In this document: positions 1 through 15,492 of the stretch, one piece after another
Numbering within the stretch: the stretch's first letter is position 1
How the letters are laid out: each line of letters starts with the position of its first letter
Source: Actinomadura chibensis NBRC 106107
Lineage (GTDB): Bacteria; Actinomycetota; Actinomycetes; Streptosporangiales; Streptosporangiaceae
Assembly: GCF_001552135.1 (NCBI RefSeq)
Contig: NZ_BCQP01000010.1
Coordinates: 1 to 64,000 of the forward strand
Reading direction: 5' to 3'
Length of the DNA: 64,000 bases
Program-made: the position numbers and the translations under genes
The notes under the pieces: model-generated
What the model was told of the DNA's origin: nothing
The model's database searches: none
What the model saw: only the letters and a program-made list of their open reading frames with translations

Positions 1-6357
<6,357 letters not shown>

Positions 6358-6381
6358 GAGTTCGCCCGCCCCCACCCGACC

Positions 6382-6402
6382 CCGCCTTGCGAGGCAAGGC
6401 GG
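6382..6402. terminator. Perfect 9-bp hairpin after the NRPS gene
   Basis: CCGCCTTGC and GCAAGGCGG flank a GAG loop, starting 25 bases after the NRPS stop codon. There is no T tract, so it may be a factor-independent terminator of the high-GC type, an attenuator, or an mRNA 3'-end stabiliser ahead of the binding-protein gene. Confidence 0.45.
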
Positions 6403-6407
6403 CCGAC

Positions 6408-6452
6408 CCGATGTCCCTGTAGCCGATGTCCCTGTACGCGATGTCCCTGTAC
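6408..6452 (+). repeat. Three tandem copies of a 15-bp unit
   Basis: Units at 6408-6422, 6423-6437 and 6438-6452 share the core CGATGTCCCTGTA and differ only at their edges. They fill the gap between the NRPS hairpin and the ribosome binding site of the siderophore-binding protein gene. No function is recognised. Confidence 0.8.
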
Positions 6453-6491
6453 GTGAGCACCCGCACAAACCTGGAAAGGCACTAGCCCGCT

Positions 6492-7502
6492 ATGAGCACA
6501 CTGATGAGGAGCCTGGCCGTCGCCGGCGCGCTCGTCCTGAGCCTCGGCGTCACCGCCTGCGGCGGCGACGAACCCGCGTCCGGCGCGGCCGGCGGCGCTG
6601 ACGGGGCCTTCCCGGTCACGGTCACGCACAAGCTCGGCTCGGCCACGATCAAGGCGCCGGCGAAGCGGATCGTCGCGCTCGGCGAGATCGACCAGGACGC
6701 ACTGCTGGCGCTCGGCGTGCGGCCCGTCGGGATGAGCGAGATGACCGGCGTGCAGCCGGACGGCCTGGCCCCGTGGACCGCCCCCAAGATCACCGGCCCC
6801 AAGCCCACGCTGCTCAGGGCCGGCGAGGCCGGGTTCAGCCTGGAGAAGATCGCCGCCCTGCGGCCCGACCTCATCCTCGCCGCCGGCGACTTCACCATCG
6901 ACAAGACCTACGGCAAGCTCTCCAAGCTCGCCCCCACCGTCGCCTACCAGGCCGGCCCCGCGCAGGACACCTGGCAGCAGATCACCCGGCAGGTCGCGAA
7001 GGCGATCGGCCGCACGGGCGACGGGGAGCGGCTGGTGAGCTCGGTCGAGCAGAAGATCGCCTCAGTGCGGGAGACCAACCCGCAGCTGAAGGGCAAGACG
7101 TTCGCGCTCACCAGCGTCTTCCCGAACGGCAACATCGGCGTGATGAAGTCCGACGGGGACACGAGCGTCAAGCTGCTGGAGCAGTTCGGCATGACGCTGC
7201 CCGAGTCGCTGAGGAAGCTGCCCGGCGACGGGTTCGCGGCCGAGCTGAGCATGGAGAAGGTGTCCGTCCTGGACGAGGACGTCCTGCTCAGCCACTACAA
7301 CGACGACCCCGCCACGCAGAGGAAGATCGAGGGGAACAAGCTTTTCGCCGACCTCGGCGCCGTGAAGCGCGGCTCCTACGTGGCGCTCGACCTGAAGTCG
7401 TTCTGGCCGCTGCGCACCCCGACGCCGCTCGCGGTGCCCTACGTGATCGACCAGGTCGTCCCGAAGATCGCCAAGGCCGCGGACGCGGCCAAGCCCGCCT
7501 GA
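6492..7502 (+). CDS. Ferric-siderophore ABC transporter substrate-binding lipoprotein
   Basis: A 336-residue periplasmic binding protein of the FepB/FhuD type (PF01497-like). Residues 1-22 form a lipoprotein signal peptide ending in a V-T-A-C lipobox, so Cys23 should be lipidated and the protein anchored outside the membrane. The mature part begins with the family pattern [19 protein letters not shown], followed by the usual two lobes. GGAAAGG at 6472-6478 precedes the ATG by a rather long 13 bases. It lies between the NRPS and ornithine hydroxylase genes, so it should bind the siderophore made by this cluster. The cognate permease and ATPase are not in the window. Confidence 0.92.
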   Translation: MSTLMRSLAVAGALVLSLGVTACGGDEPASGAAGGADGAFPVTVTHKLGSATIKAPAKRIVALGEIDQDALLALGVRPVGMSEMTGVQPDGLAPWTAPKITGPKPTLLRAGEAGFSLEKIAALRPDLILAAGDFTIDKTYGKLSKLAPTVAYQAGPAQDTWQQITRQVAKAIGRTGDGERLVSSVEQKIASVRETNPQLKGKTFALTSVFPNGNIGVMKSDGDTSVKLLEQFGMTLPESLRKLPGDGFAAELSMEKVSVLDEDVLLSHYNDDPATQRKIEGNKLFADLGAVKRGSYVALDLKSFWPLRTPTPLAVPYVIDQVVPKIAKAADAAKPA

Positions 7503-7516
7503 TGCCGGAGGAGCGC

Positions 7517-8800
7517 ATGCAGACCCCCGTCCACGACGTGGTCGGCATCGGGTTCGGCCCGTCCAACCTGGCCCTCGCCGTCGCGCTCGACGAGACGCGC
7601 GGCGGCGACGGCGAAGGCGGCGGCACGGACGCGGTGTTCTTCGAGAAGCAGCCCGCGTTCGGCTGGCACCGGGGCATGCTCATCGACGGCGCCACCATGC
7701 AGGTCCACTTCCTCAAGGACCTGGTGACGCTGCGGAACCCCGCCAGCCCGTACTCGTTCCTCGCCTACCTGCACGCCCGCGGACGCCTCGTCGACTTCGT
7801 CAACCACAAGACGATGTTCCCGACCCGGCTGGAGTTCCACGACTACCTCGAATGGACGGCCGCCGCGTTCGAGGACAGGGTCCGCTACCGCTCCGAGGTG
7901 GTGGCGCTGCGCCCGCACGACGACGACCTCCTCGAAGTCGTCGTCCGGTGCGACGACGAGCTGGAGACGCACCTGACCCGCAACGCCGTCATCGGCGCGG
8001 GCCTGGAGCCCGTCCTGCCGGAGGGGATCCGGCCGGGCGAGCGGATCTGGCACACCGAGGACCTGCTCACCCGGCTCGGCGAGCGGCCGGGCCGGCGCCA
8101 CCGCCGGTTCGTCGTGGTCGGCGCGGGGCAGAGCGCCGCCGAGGCCGTCGAGTACCTGCACCGGACGTTCCCCGACGCCGAGGTGTGCGCCGTGTTCGCC
8201 CGCTACGGCTACTCGCCCGCCGACGACAGCCCGTTCGCCAACCGCGTCTTCGACCCGGACGCCGTGGACCACTACTACGACGCCCCCGGCGACGTGAAGC
8301 GGATGCTGTTCGACTACTCGCGCAACACCAACTACTCGGTGGTCGACCTCGACCTCATCGACGAGCTGTACCGGCGCTCCTACGCCGAGAAGGTCGCGGG
8401 CGCCGAGCGGCTCCGCATCCTCAACGCCTCGCGCGTGACGGACGTCGTGGAGCGGCCGGACGGCGTCCGCGCGCGGGTCGTGTTCCTGCCGACCGGCGAG
8501 GCCACCGAGCTGGACGCCGACGTCCTCGTGTACGCCACCGGCTACCGCGAGCGCGACCCGTTCGCCCTGCTCGGCGAGGCGGGCGCGCACTGCCGCGCGG
8601 GCGAGGACGGCCGCCCCGTCGTCGAGCGCGACTACCGCATCGCGACCGAGCCCGGCCCGCGCTGGGGCGTCTACCTGCAGGGCGCCACCGAGCACAGCCA
8701 CGGCATCGCGTCGTCGCTGCTGTCCATGACCGCCGTGCGCACGGGCGAGATCGTCCGCTCGATCGTCCACCGCGCGGCCCGCGTAGCCCAGGAGGCGTGA
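7517..8800 (+). CDS. L-ornithine N5-monooxygenase (siderophore hydroxylase)
   Basis: FAD- and NADPH-dependent hydroxylase of the SidA/PvdA/IucD family, 427 residues. Visible are the N-terminal FAD motif GIGFGPSN, the substrate region around [15 protein letters not shown], the NADPH motif [10 protein letters not shown] and the C-terminal ATGY motif. It should convert L-ornithine to N5-hydroxyornithine, which fits the DMENLGLINK code of the neighbouring NRPS A domain. An ATG at 7502 overlaps the previous stop codon, but the ATG at 7517 sits five bases after GGAGG and starts at the usual point before the FAD motif, so it was chosen. Its stop overlaps the start of the MbtH gene, so the two are translationally coupled. 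Lysine as substrate is possible but less likely here. Confidence 0.93.
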   Translation: MQTPVHDVVGIGFGPSNLALAVALDETRGGDGEGGGTDAVFFEKQPAFGWHRGMLIDGATMQVHFLKDLVTLRNPASPYSFLAYLHARGRLVDFVNHKTMFPTRLEFHDYLEWTAAAFEDRVRYRSEVVALRPHDDDLLEVVVRCDDELETHLTRNAVIGAGLEPVLPEGIRPGERIWHTEDLLTRLGERPGRRHRRFVVVGAGQSAAEAVEYLHRTFPDAEVCAVFARYGYSPADDSPFANRVFDPDAVDHYYDAPGDVKRMLFDYSRNTNYSVVDLDLIDELYRRSYAEKVAGAERLRILNASRVTDVVERPDGVRARVVFLPTGEATELDADVLVYATGYRERDPFALLGEAGAHCRAGEDGRPVVERDYRIATEPGPRWGVYLQGATEHSHGIASSLLSMTAVRTGEIVRSIVHRAARVAQEA

Positions 8801-8997
8801 TGGCCAATCCGTTCGACGACCCGGACGGGACGTTCCTCGTCCTCGTCAACGACGAGGGGCAGCACTCGCTGTGGCCGTCGTTCGCGGACGTCCCCGCCGG
8901 GTGGACGGCCGCGTTCGGCCCCGCGGCGCGGTCCGAGTGCCTCGACCACGTCAACGCGAACTGGACCGACCTCCGTCCCCGGAGCCTGACCGACTGA
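8800..8997 (+). CDS. MbtH-like NRPS chaperone
   Basis: A 65-residue MbtH family protein. The family signature is visible: N-D-E-x-Q-x-S-L-W-P, P-x-G-W and the C-terminal W-T-D-x-R-P. Such proteins bind NRPS adenylation domains and are often needed for their folding and activity. The start codon shares one base with the hydroxylase stop (TGATG), so it belongs to the siderophore operon. Its partner is expected to be the hydroxyornithine A domain of the NRPS at 1-6357 or modules upstream of the window. Confidence 0.95.
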   Translation: MANPFDDPDGTFLVLVNDEGQHSLWPSFADVPAGWTAAFGPAARSECLDHVNANWTDLRPRSLTD

Positions 8998-9062
8998 GAG
9001 GGGCGCGGGCGGGCGGCGGGCACTGGTCCGGTGGAACCTGCCCCGGCGCGTCTGCGCAGGTG

Positions 9063-9096
9063 GACCACGTGGTCGCGCCGAAGTGTGACATGTCAC
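9063..9096. repeat. Two 12-bp perfect palindromes between convergent genes
   Basis: GACCACGTGGTC at 9063-9074 and GTGACATGTCAC at 9085-9096, ten bases apart, lie between the MbtH gene and the convergent TetR gene. Both have the size and symmetry of protein-binding sites, although they are downstream of both genes. The rest of the 8998-9255 gap shows nothing else clear. Confidence 0.5.
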
Positions 9097-9255
9097 GGCG
9101 CGGCGGCGCTGTCAGGGTGAGAGCCGGATCGGGGCGGCGGCGCACCGGTGGGAGGGGAACCCGCGCCGCTCGCGACCGCTCCGGCCCCCGCCGGAGGGCG
9201 GGACGGACACGCAGGGCGCCGGGGCGGACGCCGCGGATCCGTCCCGCTCCCCGGC

Positions 9256-9876
9256 TCAGTTCTCCAGGCCGCGGGGGCTGCGCAGGCCGTTGAGGAACAG
9301 GTCGACGTAGTGCTCGCTGATCGCGGCCGCCTTCAGGCCGCCGCCCGGCCGGTACCAGACGCCGATCTGGTGGACGGTCCCGAAGAAGAAGTGGACGGCG
9401 ATGTCGGCGGGCGTCGCGGTGCGGAACGTCCCCTCGCGCTGCCCCTCCTCGACCAGGGCGCGGAACCGCTCGTGGTAGCGGCGCCGCTCGGCCCGCACGG
9501 CGGCGCGGCGGTCGCGGGCGAGCAGGTGCGTCGAGCGGAAGAAGACCGTGAAGTCGTCCAGGTAGAGGAACGAGGTGTTGAGGACGTCGACGGCGGCGGC
9601 GCGCAGCCGCTCCTCGGCGGTGCCCGCGCCGTCGGCGATCTGCTCCAGGCGGGCCATCTGCAGGGCGAGGAGGCGGTGGTAGATCTCGTAGAGGAGGTCG
9701 TCCTTCGAGCCGAAGTAGTGGTACATCGCGCCCTTGGTGACGCCCGCCGCGTCGACGATCTCCTGGACCGAGGTGTTCTCGAAGCCCTTCTCGGCGAACA
9801 TGCGGGTGGCGACGGCCAGCAGCCGGTCGGGGAGGGGCAGGTTGTCGGGGAGCCGGCTCACGGGCGCCTGCGTCAT
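9256..9876 (-). CDS. TetR family transcriptional regulator
   Basis: A 206-residue regulator. The N-terminal helix-turn-helix is visible at about residues 20-65 (RMFAEKGFENTSVQEIVDAA, then V-T-K-G-A-M-Y-H-Y-F). The C-terminal half is a generic TetR ligand and dimerisation domain. The ATG at 9876 follows a GGAGGTGGG ribosome binding site and was preferred over longer reading. It is divergent from the PAP2-WS/DGAT fusion gene 234 bases away and is the obvious candidate regulator of that lipid-related set. The ligand cannot be read from sequence, though acyl-CoA or lipid sensing would fit the neighbours. It is convergent with the siderophore operon, so control of that operon is less likely. Confidence 0.9.
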   Translation of the reverse strand: MTQAPVSRLPDNLPLPDRLLAVATRMFAEKGFENTSVQEIVDAAGVTKGAMYHYFGSKDDLLYEIYHRLLALQMARLEQIADGAGTAEERLRAAAVDVLNTSFLYLDDFTVFFRSTHLLARDRRAAVRAERRRYHERFRALVEEGQREGTFRTATPADIAVHFFFGTVHQIGVWYRPGGGLKAAAISEHYVDLFLNGLRSPRGLEN

Positions 9877-10110
9877 CGTTCCCACCTCCGTCCGGGGAGC
9901 CCGGGGCGTCGCACCGTCCCGGCGCGGCCGCCCGCGGAACGCGGAACAGCCTACCGGGCCGGGGCTGCGGGCATCCGCGCCTCGACCGGAGCCGGGCCGG
10001 GCGCCGTGGGGGACGGCGTGACGGCAACGCAATAAACCGGGTGGTGGTCTTGCTATGGATCACGGGGAGGATGATCCGTGGGCGGCGTGTGAGGGACGAG
10101 GCGGGAGGGC

Positions 10111-12183
10111 GTGTTGATCCGTTCCGAAGCTGTCGCGTCCGGCGCCGAGGACGCCGGCGGGGGACGAGCCGCGGCGGCGGCGAGGGAGGTCGCCGCCGCG
10201 CTGGCCGTCCTCGCCGTGTACCTGGCCTTCACCCACGCCTTCACCGGGCCGCGCGAGGTCAGCGACGCGCACGGGCGGGCGCTGCTCGATGTCGAGCGGT
10301 GGCTCGGGATCGACGTCGAGCGGCCGCTCAACGACGTGCTCGTCCGGCACGGGTGGCTGGGCGCCGTCGCCGCCTGGGAGTACGCGACGACCTACGTGAT
10401 CGGCACGTTCGGGTTCCTCGGCTACCTGTGGTGGCGGCGGAGCCCGGCGTACCCGTGGGCGCGGAACACCCTGATCTGGCTGACCCTGATCGCGATCGTC
10501 TGCTTCGCGCTGTGGCCCGCGACCCCGCCCCGGCTGCTCCCCGGCGAGGGGTACACCGACGTCATCGCCCTCCATCACCCGCCCGCCACCTGGGGGACGG
10601 GCGTGGTGTCGGCGGGCGCGAACCCGTACGCGGCGATCCCGAGCCTGCACATCGGCTGGGTCGCGTGGATCGGGGTCGCCGCCGTCCGCGCCAGGGCCGG
10701 GGCGTTCTTCACGTGGCTGTGCGCCCTTCACCTGGTCGCGACGGGGCTGGTCATCGTGTCCACGGCCGCCCACTACGTGGTGGACATCCCCGCCGGGCTC
10801 CTGCTCGTCCCCGCCGCCGCGGGCGCCGAGCGGCTCCGCGCGGGCCTCGTCCGCGACCGCCGCCCGGCCGGGCCCGCGCGGCGGCGGGAGCAGCGGGTGG
10901 CGGCGGCCGACGCGTTCTTCCTGCACGTCGAGAGCGCGAACGTCCCGCAGGTCGTCGGCGGGGTCGCCGAGTTCGCGGGGCCCGCCCCGTCGCCCGAGCG
11001 GCTGCGCGGCGTGCTGGCCGAGCGCCTGCCGCACCTGCCGCGCCTCACCCAGCGGATCGCGCCCGGCGGGCGGTTCCGCCGCCCCCGCTGGGTGGAGGCG
11101 GAGAGCGTCGACCTGGGCTGGCACGTCCAGCGGGTCGACCTCCCGGCTCCCGGCGGGCGCCGGGAACTCGACGGCCTCGTCGCGCGCCTCGCCGCCGAGC
11201 GGCTCGACCCCGGCCGGCCGCTGTGGCGGTTCTGGCTCGTCCGCGGCGGGCCGCACGGCCGGGACGCCGTCGTCATCCTCCTCCACCACGCCATCGCCGA
11301 CGGCATCGGCGTCGTCGACATCCTGCGCGGCCTCCTCGAACCCCGGCTCCCGGAGGAACCGGCGCCGCGCGGGCCCGGCGGGCTGGCGCGTGCGGCGGCC
11401 GTCCTGCCGGGGCTCGTCCTGCTCGGCCTCGACGGCACCGCGCCCACGGTGGCGGTCACCGGCGACCTCGGCCCGGAACGCTCCTACGGGACGGTCACGC
11501 TCCCGCTCGACCGGGTCCGCGACACCGCCCGCGCCGCCGGGGCCCGGGTCAGCGACGTGCTGCTCGCCCTGGTCGGCGAGGTCGTCGCCGACGTCCTCGC
11601 GCGGCGCGGCGAGCGGGCGGACGGCCGGTCGCTGCGCGCCGCCGTGCCGATGACGCTGCGCGCGCCCGCGCCGCCGGGCCGGGGCCGCACCGCCGTGCCC
11701 GGCAACCTGACGGCGGCGCTGCGGCTGGACGTCCCGGCCGACCCGATGCCCGTGCGGGAGCGGCTCGCCGCCGTGCACGCGTCGGCCGAGCGGCGGCGCG
11801 GGTCGGGCCGGGCGGTGGCGAGCACGGCCGTGCTCCGGCTGCTCGGGGCGCTGCCGCCGCCGCTGCACGCCCGCGCGGCCCGCGCCACCTACCGGGACCG
11901 GTTCTTCGGTGGGATCGTGTCCAACATGCCGGGTCCGGCCGTGCCGATGTCGCTGGCGGGGGCGCCGCTCGGGGACGTGCACCCGATCCTGCCGCTCGCG
12001 GCCGGCGTCCCGTTCGCCGTCGGCGCGCTGAGCTGGGACGGCGCCCTGCACGTCGCGGTCACCGCCGAGCCGGGCGTGCTGCCCGAGGCGGCCGGGTTCA
12101 CGACCGGGATGGTCCGGGCCTTCGAGGAGCTCGCCGCCGCCGTGCTCGGCGCGGACGGCGGCGCGCGGGCCGGAACGACCTGA
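10111..12183 (+). CDS. PAP2-type phosphatase fused to WS/DGAT acyltransferase
   Basis: A 690-residue two-domain protein. The N-terminal part (about 30-245) is a multi-spanning PAP2/Aur1-like domain with IPSLH (His180) and the pair His221/Asp225 in S-T-A-A-H-Y-V-V-D, the catalytic pattern of membrane lipid phosphatases and phosphotransferases. From about 255 onward it matches wax ester synthase/diacylglycerol acyltransferases, with the active-site HHAIADG (His392-His393 to Asp397) and a C-terminal N-M-P-G-P region. One chain could dephosphorylate phosphatidate to diacylglycerol and acylate it to triacylglycerol; this coupling is inference. The start is GTG 10111 or the adjacent TTG 10114, behind GGGAGGG. 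Its stop overlaps the next gene by one base. I do not know a characterised protein of this architecture. Confidence 0.85.
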   Translation: MLIRSEAVASGAEDAGGGRAAAAAREVAAALAVLAVYLAFTHAFTGPREVSDAHGRALLDVERWLGIDVERPLNDVLVRHGWLGAVAAWEYATTYVIGTFGFLGYLWWRRSPAYPWARNTLIWLTLIAIVCFALWPATPPRLLPGEGYTDVIALHHPPATWGTGVVSAGANPYAAIPSLHIGWVAWIGVAAVRARAGAFFTWLCALHLVATGLVIVSTAAHYVVDIPAGLLLVPAAAGAERLRAGLVRDRRPAGPARRREQRVAAADAFFLHVESANVPQVVGGVAEFAGPAPSPERLRGVLAERLPHLPRLTQRIAPGGRFRRPRWVEAESVDLGWHVQRVDLPAPGGRRELDGLVARLAAERLDPGRPLWRFWLVRGGPHGRDAVVILLHHAIADGIGVVDILRGLLEPRLPEEPAPRGPGGLARAAAVLPGLVLLGLDGTAPTVAVTGDLGPERSYGTVTLPLDRVRDTARAAGARVSDVLLALVGEVVADVLARRGERADGRSLRAAVPMTLRAPAPPGRGRTAVPGNLTAALRLDVPADPMPVRERLAAVHASAERRRGSGRAVASTAVLRLLGALPPPLHARAARATYRDRFFGGIVSNMPGPAVPMSLAGAPLGDVHPILPLAAGVPFAVGALSWDGALHVAVTAEPGVLPEAAGFTTGMVRAFEELAAAVLGADGGARAGTT

Positions 12184-13055
12184 TGGCCCTGTCGGCCGGG
12201 TTCAGCCTGCTCGCCGCGTTCCTGTTCGCGGGGGCCGCCGCGCTGCAGTACCGCGCGGCGCGGCGCGCGGTGCGCGGCGGGTCGGACGCCACGGCTGCCC
12301 ACGGGCTGATCCGGCGGCTGGTCCGCGACCCGGTGTGGCTGACGGGCTGGGGCGTGAACCTCGCCGGGTTCTGCGCGCAGGCCGTCGCGCTGCACTTCGG
12401 CTCGACGGCGATCGTCCAGCCGCTGCTGGTCACCCAGCTCGTCTTCACGATCGTGCTCGGGACGGTCGGCACCGGCCGCCGTCCCGCGCGGATGGACCTG
12501 CTCGGCGGCGTCGCCGTGTCGGCGGGGCTCGCCGTCCTGTTCACGGTGCCGGGGGCGATCCCGCCGGAGGGCGAGCCGTCCCGGCCCCGGCTGTTCCTCG
12601 CCGGGCTGATCGCCGCGCCGGTGATCATCGTGCTGTCCCGGGCGGCGTGGCTGCGCCGGGGGCCGGTGCGGGCCGCGCTGCTCGGTGTCTGCGCGGGCCT
12701 GTTCTTCGCCGCGACCGCCGTGCTGATCAAGCTGACCACCGCCGACCTCGTCGAGCGGGGCGTCGCCGCGACCGCCGCCGACTGGCCCGGCTACGCCCTC
12801 GCGGGCAGTACGCTGCTCGGGCTGATCCTGGAGCAGCGGGCGTTCGCCGCCGGTTCGCTGCCCGCCGCGATGACCGCGATGACGATGACGAACCCGATCG
12901 CGTCCTACCTGGTGGCGGCGCTCGCCTTCCGGACGCTGCCGCCCCGGACGGCGTCCGCGTTCGTCGCCGTGTCGGTCAGCGCGGCGCTCCTCACCGCCGG
13001 GGTGGCGCTGCTGTCCAGGTCCGCGGCCGTCGAGCGCGGGGAGGCGGCGGCCTGA
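12183..13055 (+). CDS. DMT-like multispanning membrane protein
   Basis: A 290-residue hydrophobic protein with about nine membrane segments, resembling the drug/metabolite transporter superfamily (EamA/NIPA-like). It lacks a signal peptide beyond the first transmembrane helix. The ATG overlaps the stop of the PAP2-WS/DGAT gene (TGATG), so it is translated by coupling; there is no separate ribosome binding site. Position in the set suggests a membrane or lipid-linked role, but the substrate is unknown. Confidence 0.75.
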   Translation: MALSAGFSLLAAFLFAGAAALQYRAARRAVRGGSDATAAHGLIRRLVRDPVWLTGWGVNLAGFCAQAVALHFGSTAIVQPLLVTQLVFTIVLGTVGTGRRPARMDLLGGVAVSAGLAVLFTVPGAIPPEGEPSRPRLFLAGLIAAPVIIVLSRAAWLRRGPVRAALLGVCAGLFFAATAVLIKLTTADLVERGVAATAADWPGYALAGSTLLGLILEQRAFAAGSLPAAMTAMTMTNPIASYLVAALAFRTLPPRTASAFVAVSVSAALLTAGVALLSRSAAVERGEAAA

Positions 13056-13078
13056 CCCCCCAGGAGAAGGGACCCGCG

Positions 13079-13975
13079 ATGATCACGAGACGCGCGCTCC
13101 TGCTCGGCGGCCTCGGCGCCGCGGGCGCGGCCGTCGCGACCGGCGGCACCGCGTACGCGCTGGTCGAGAACGAGGTGCTGCCGGGGAAGGTCCCGCTCGA
13201 CCGCGCGCTCGGCCGGTGCGGGCGCGTGCCCGCGCCGCCCGCCGCGTCCGCCGCGGTCGAGCGGATGACGTGGCGGTCCGCGCGTCGCCGCGCCGACGTC
13301 ACCGCGACCGTCGTGCCGCCCCGCGGCCGCTCCCTGCGCGGCCTGCCGGTCGTGGTGGCGCTGCACGGCAGCGGCGGCAGCGGGGCGTCCGCCGTCCGGG
13401 GCCTGGCGCTCGACCGGTACCTGCCGGACGCGGTCGCGCGCGGCGGCGTCCCGCCGTTCGCGCTCGTCGCCGTCGACGGCGGGCCCGACTCCTACTGGCA
13501 TCCGCGCGCGAACGGCGACGACCCCCTCGGGATGATCATCGACGAGCTGCTGCCGCGGCTGCGCGAGCGCGGCGCCCAGACCGACCGGATCGGTGCCATC
13601 GGCTGGTCGATGGGCGGGTTCGGCGCGCTCGTCCTGACCCGGCGGCTCGGCGCGGCGCGGATGGCCGCCGTCGTCGCGTCGTCCCCGGCCCTGTTCGCGT
13701 CCTACGGCGACGCGCGCGCCGCCAACGCGCGGGCGTTCGACGGCGCCGCCGACTTCCGCCGCCACGACGTGTTCGCCGCGCTGGACGCGCTCCGGGGCGT
13801 CCCGCTCCGCGTCGACTGCGGGACGAGCGACCCCTTCGCCGCGATGGCCCGCCGGTTCCGCGACCGGGTCCGCCCGGAGGGCGCGATGGCGGGCGGCTGC
13901 CACGACGACGCGTTCTGGCGGCGCCGCCTGCCCGCGCAGCTCGCCTTCCTCGGCCACCACCTGGACGCCCGGTGA
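13079..13975 (+). CDS. Tat-exported esterase of the alpha/beta hydrolase fold
   Basis: A 298-residue hydrolase. The N-terminus TRRALLLGGLGAAGAAVA looks like a twin-arginine signal. The fold signature V-V-V-A-L-H-G-S-G-G is followed by the nucleophile elbow G-W-S-M-G-G; a late G-T-S-D-P and G-C-H-D-D could supply the acid and histidine. It resembles esterase D/antigen 85-like proteins, some of which are mycolyl or acyl transferases. AGGAGAAGG at 13062-13070 is a good ribosome binding site. It is the last gene of the set started by the PAP2-WS/DGAT fusion and could act on a lipid product outside the cell, which is inference. Confidence 0.8.
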   Translation: MITRRALLLGGLGAAGAAVATGGTAYALVENEVLPGKVPLDRALGRCGRVPAPPAASAAVERMTWRSARRRADVTATVVPPRGRSLRGLPVVVALHGSGGSGASAVRGLALDRYLPDAVARGGVPPFALVAVDGGPDSYWHPRANGDDPLGMIIDELLPRLRERGAQTDRIGAIGWSMGGFGALVLTRRLGAARMAAVVASSPALFASYGDARAANARAFDGAADFRRHDVFAALDALRGVPLRVDCGTSDPFAAMARRFRDRVRPEGAMAGGCHDDAFWRRRLPAQLAFLGHHLDAR

Positions 13976-14003
13976 CGCGCGGCGAGAGCCGGTACGCCTC
14001 CGT

Positions 14004-15305
14004 CTAGGCGGGGACGCGCACGCCGTCGTCGGCCGTGCGGCGCCGCGCGGTCAGGCGCCGTCCGAACCGCTGCGCCGGACGCTCGACGTACCGGTGCGCC
14101 AGCGCCGCCGACGCGAGCACGGTCGTCCACAGCACCACGCCCCACAGCAGCCGGACGGACCCCGGGAGGTTCCCCGGGTCGCGCCCCGCGACGGCCCAGA
14201 TCGCCTGGATGACCAGCGGGTGCAGCAGGTACACCGAGTAGCTGACGAGCCCCGACCACACGAGGACGCGCGGCATCGGCCGGTGCCGCAGCGCGAGCCC
14301 GGCGAGGAACGTCAGCCAGGCCGCGGCGACGGCGGCGGACCAGTCCAGCCCGAGCGGGTTCGGGTTGGCGTTGAGGGCCCACGCGGTCGGTGTGCGCAGG
14401 CCCGCGACCAGCGAGAACGCGGGGACGACCGCGACCATCGCGGCGGCGGGCCAGGGGCGCAGGCGGCCGTCCTGGATGCCGCGGACGGCCGTCCCGGCGA
14501 ACATCGTGGCGATGATGCAGAGGCTCTCGATGGCGCCGATGCGGCTGTCCAGGACGAGCAGCCCCAGCGCCAGCGCCACGACGGCCGCGACCCCGGCGCG
14601 GCGGACCCGGCGCCGCCCGCTGACCATGGCGGCGAGCCCCACCGCGAGGAGCGCGACGGCGGCGAGGATCGTCCCGCCCGGCCACCGGGACGCGAGCAGC
14701 ACCGACGGCAGCGCCACCCCGAGGATCGCCGCGCCCACCCCGAAGCCGAGCGCCACCCGCGCGCTGGAGCGGTGGACCCCGGCGACGAACATCGCCGTCA
14801 CCAGCAGGTAGAAGACCATCTCGTAGGAGAGCGTCCAGAACACGTTGACGGCGTTCGGCACGCCGAGCAGGTCCTGGAGCATGGTCGCGTGGGCCAGCGC
14901 GGACGCCCAGGGGCGGTCGCCGAGCGCGGCGGGCAGCCCGTACGACAGCCCGGCCGAGCCGAGTACGAGCGCGAGCGCCACCGACACGAACCAGGCGGGG
15001 TAGAGGCGGAAGAACCGCCCCACCCAGAAGTCCCGGACGCTCCCGCGCCGCTCCAGCGAGAACGGCACGACGTACCCGCTGACGAGGAAGAACACGAACA
15101 CCCCGTACCGGCCGAAGTCGAACCACGGGCTGGCGACCGCGCGCACCTCGGGGAGCAGGACGTCGAGGGAATGCTCGAACACCACCACCAGCGCCGCCAG
15201 GCCGCGCAGCGCGTCCAGCCAGCCCATCCGGGCGGCCGCCGCCGGACGGGAGCCGATCTGCGTTTCACGTGGGGTCAGGGTGTTCGTCGGCATTCGGGCC
15301 ACCAT
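14004..15305 (-). CDS. Acyltransferase 3 family membrane protein (OafA/YrhL-like)
   Basis: A 433-residue integral membrane O-acyltransferase. Visible near the N-terminus are W-L-D-A-L-R-G-L-A-A and the catalytic-type V-F-E-H-S, followed by about ten membrane helices and the Y-L-L-H-P region late in the protein. Such enzymes acetylate or acylate cell-surface glycans, lipids or antibiotics; the acceptor is unknown. The start is either 15305 or the ATG at 15293, which has a GGTGG upstream; neither has a strong ribosome binding site. The gene is convergent with the esterase gene, 28 bases apart. Confidence 0.87.
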   Translation of the reverse strand: MVARMPTNTLTPRETQIGSRPAAAARMGWLDALRGLAALVVVFEHSLDVLLPEVRAVASPWFDFGRYGVFVFFLVSGYVVPFSLERRGSVRDFWVGRFFRLYPAWFVSVALALVLGSAGLSYGLPAALGDRPWASALAHATMLQDLLGVPNAVNVFWTLSYEMVFYLLVTAMFVAGVHRSSARVALGFGVGAAILGVALPSVLLASRWPGGTILAAVALLAVGLAAMVSGRRRVRRAGVAAVVALALGLLVLDSRIGAIESLCIIATMFAGTAVRGIQDGRLRPWPAAAMVAVVPAFSLVAGLRTPTAWALNANPNPLGLDWSAAVAAAWLTFLAGLALRHRPMPRVLVWSGLVSYSVYLLHPLVIQAIWAVAGRDPGNLPGSVRLLWGVVLWTTVLASAALAHRYVERPAQRFGRRLTARRRTADDGVRVPA

Positions 15306-15492
15306 AGGGGCCGTGTCTGGGCGTTCTCCACCCGTTCGGTGAGAATTGCCTTAACGGAACGCTCCGGTGGCTGACGCAGGGTGATCGCCCCGGGTGCGCC
15401 AGGACCGGCGGGAACGGCGCTCCGGCGGCCCCGCGCGCGGCGCGCGGCGCGGCCCGCGACTGTGATCAACACCACAGCGCGCAGGGCGCCGG

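Noticed and set aside
6408..6452. CRISPR-like repeats
   Set aside because: The units are adjacent without spacers and only 15 bases long.
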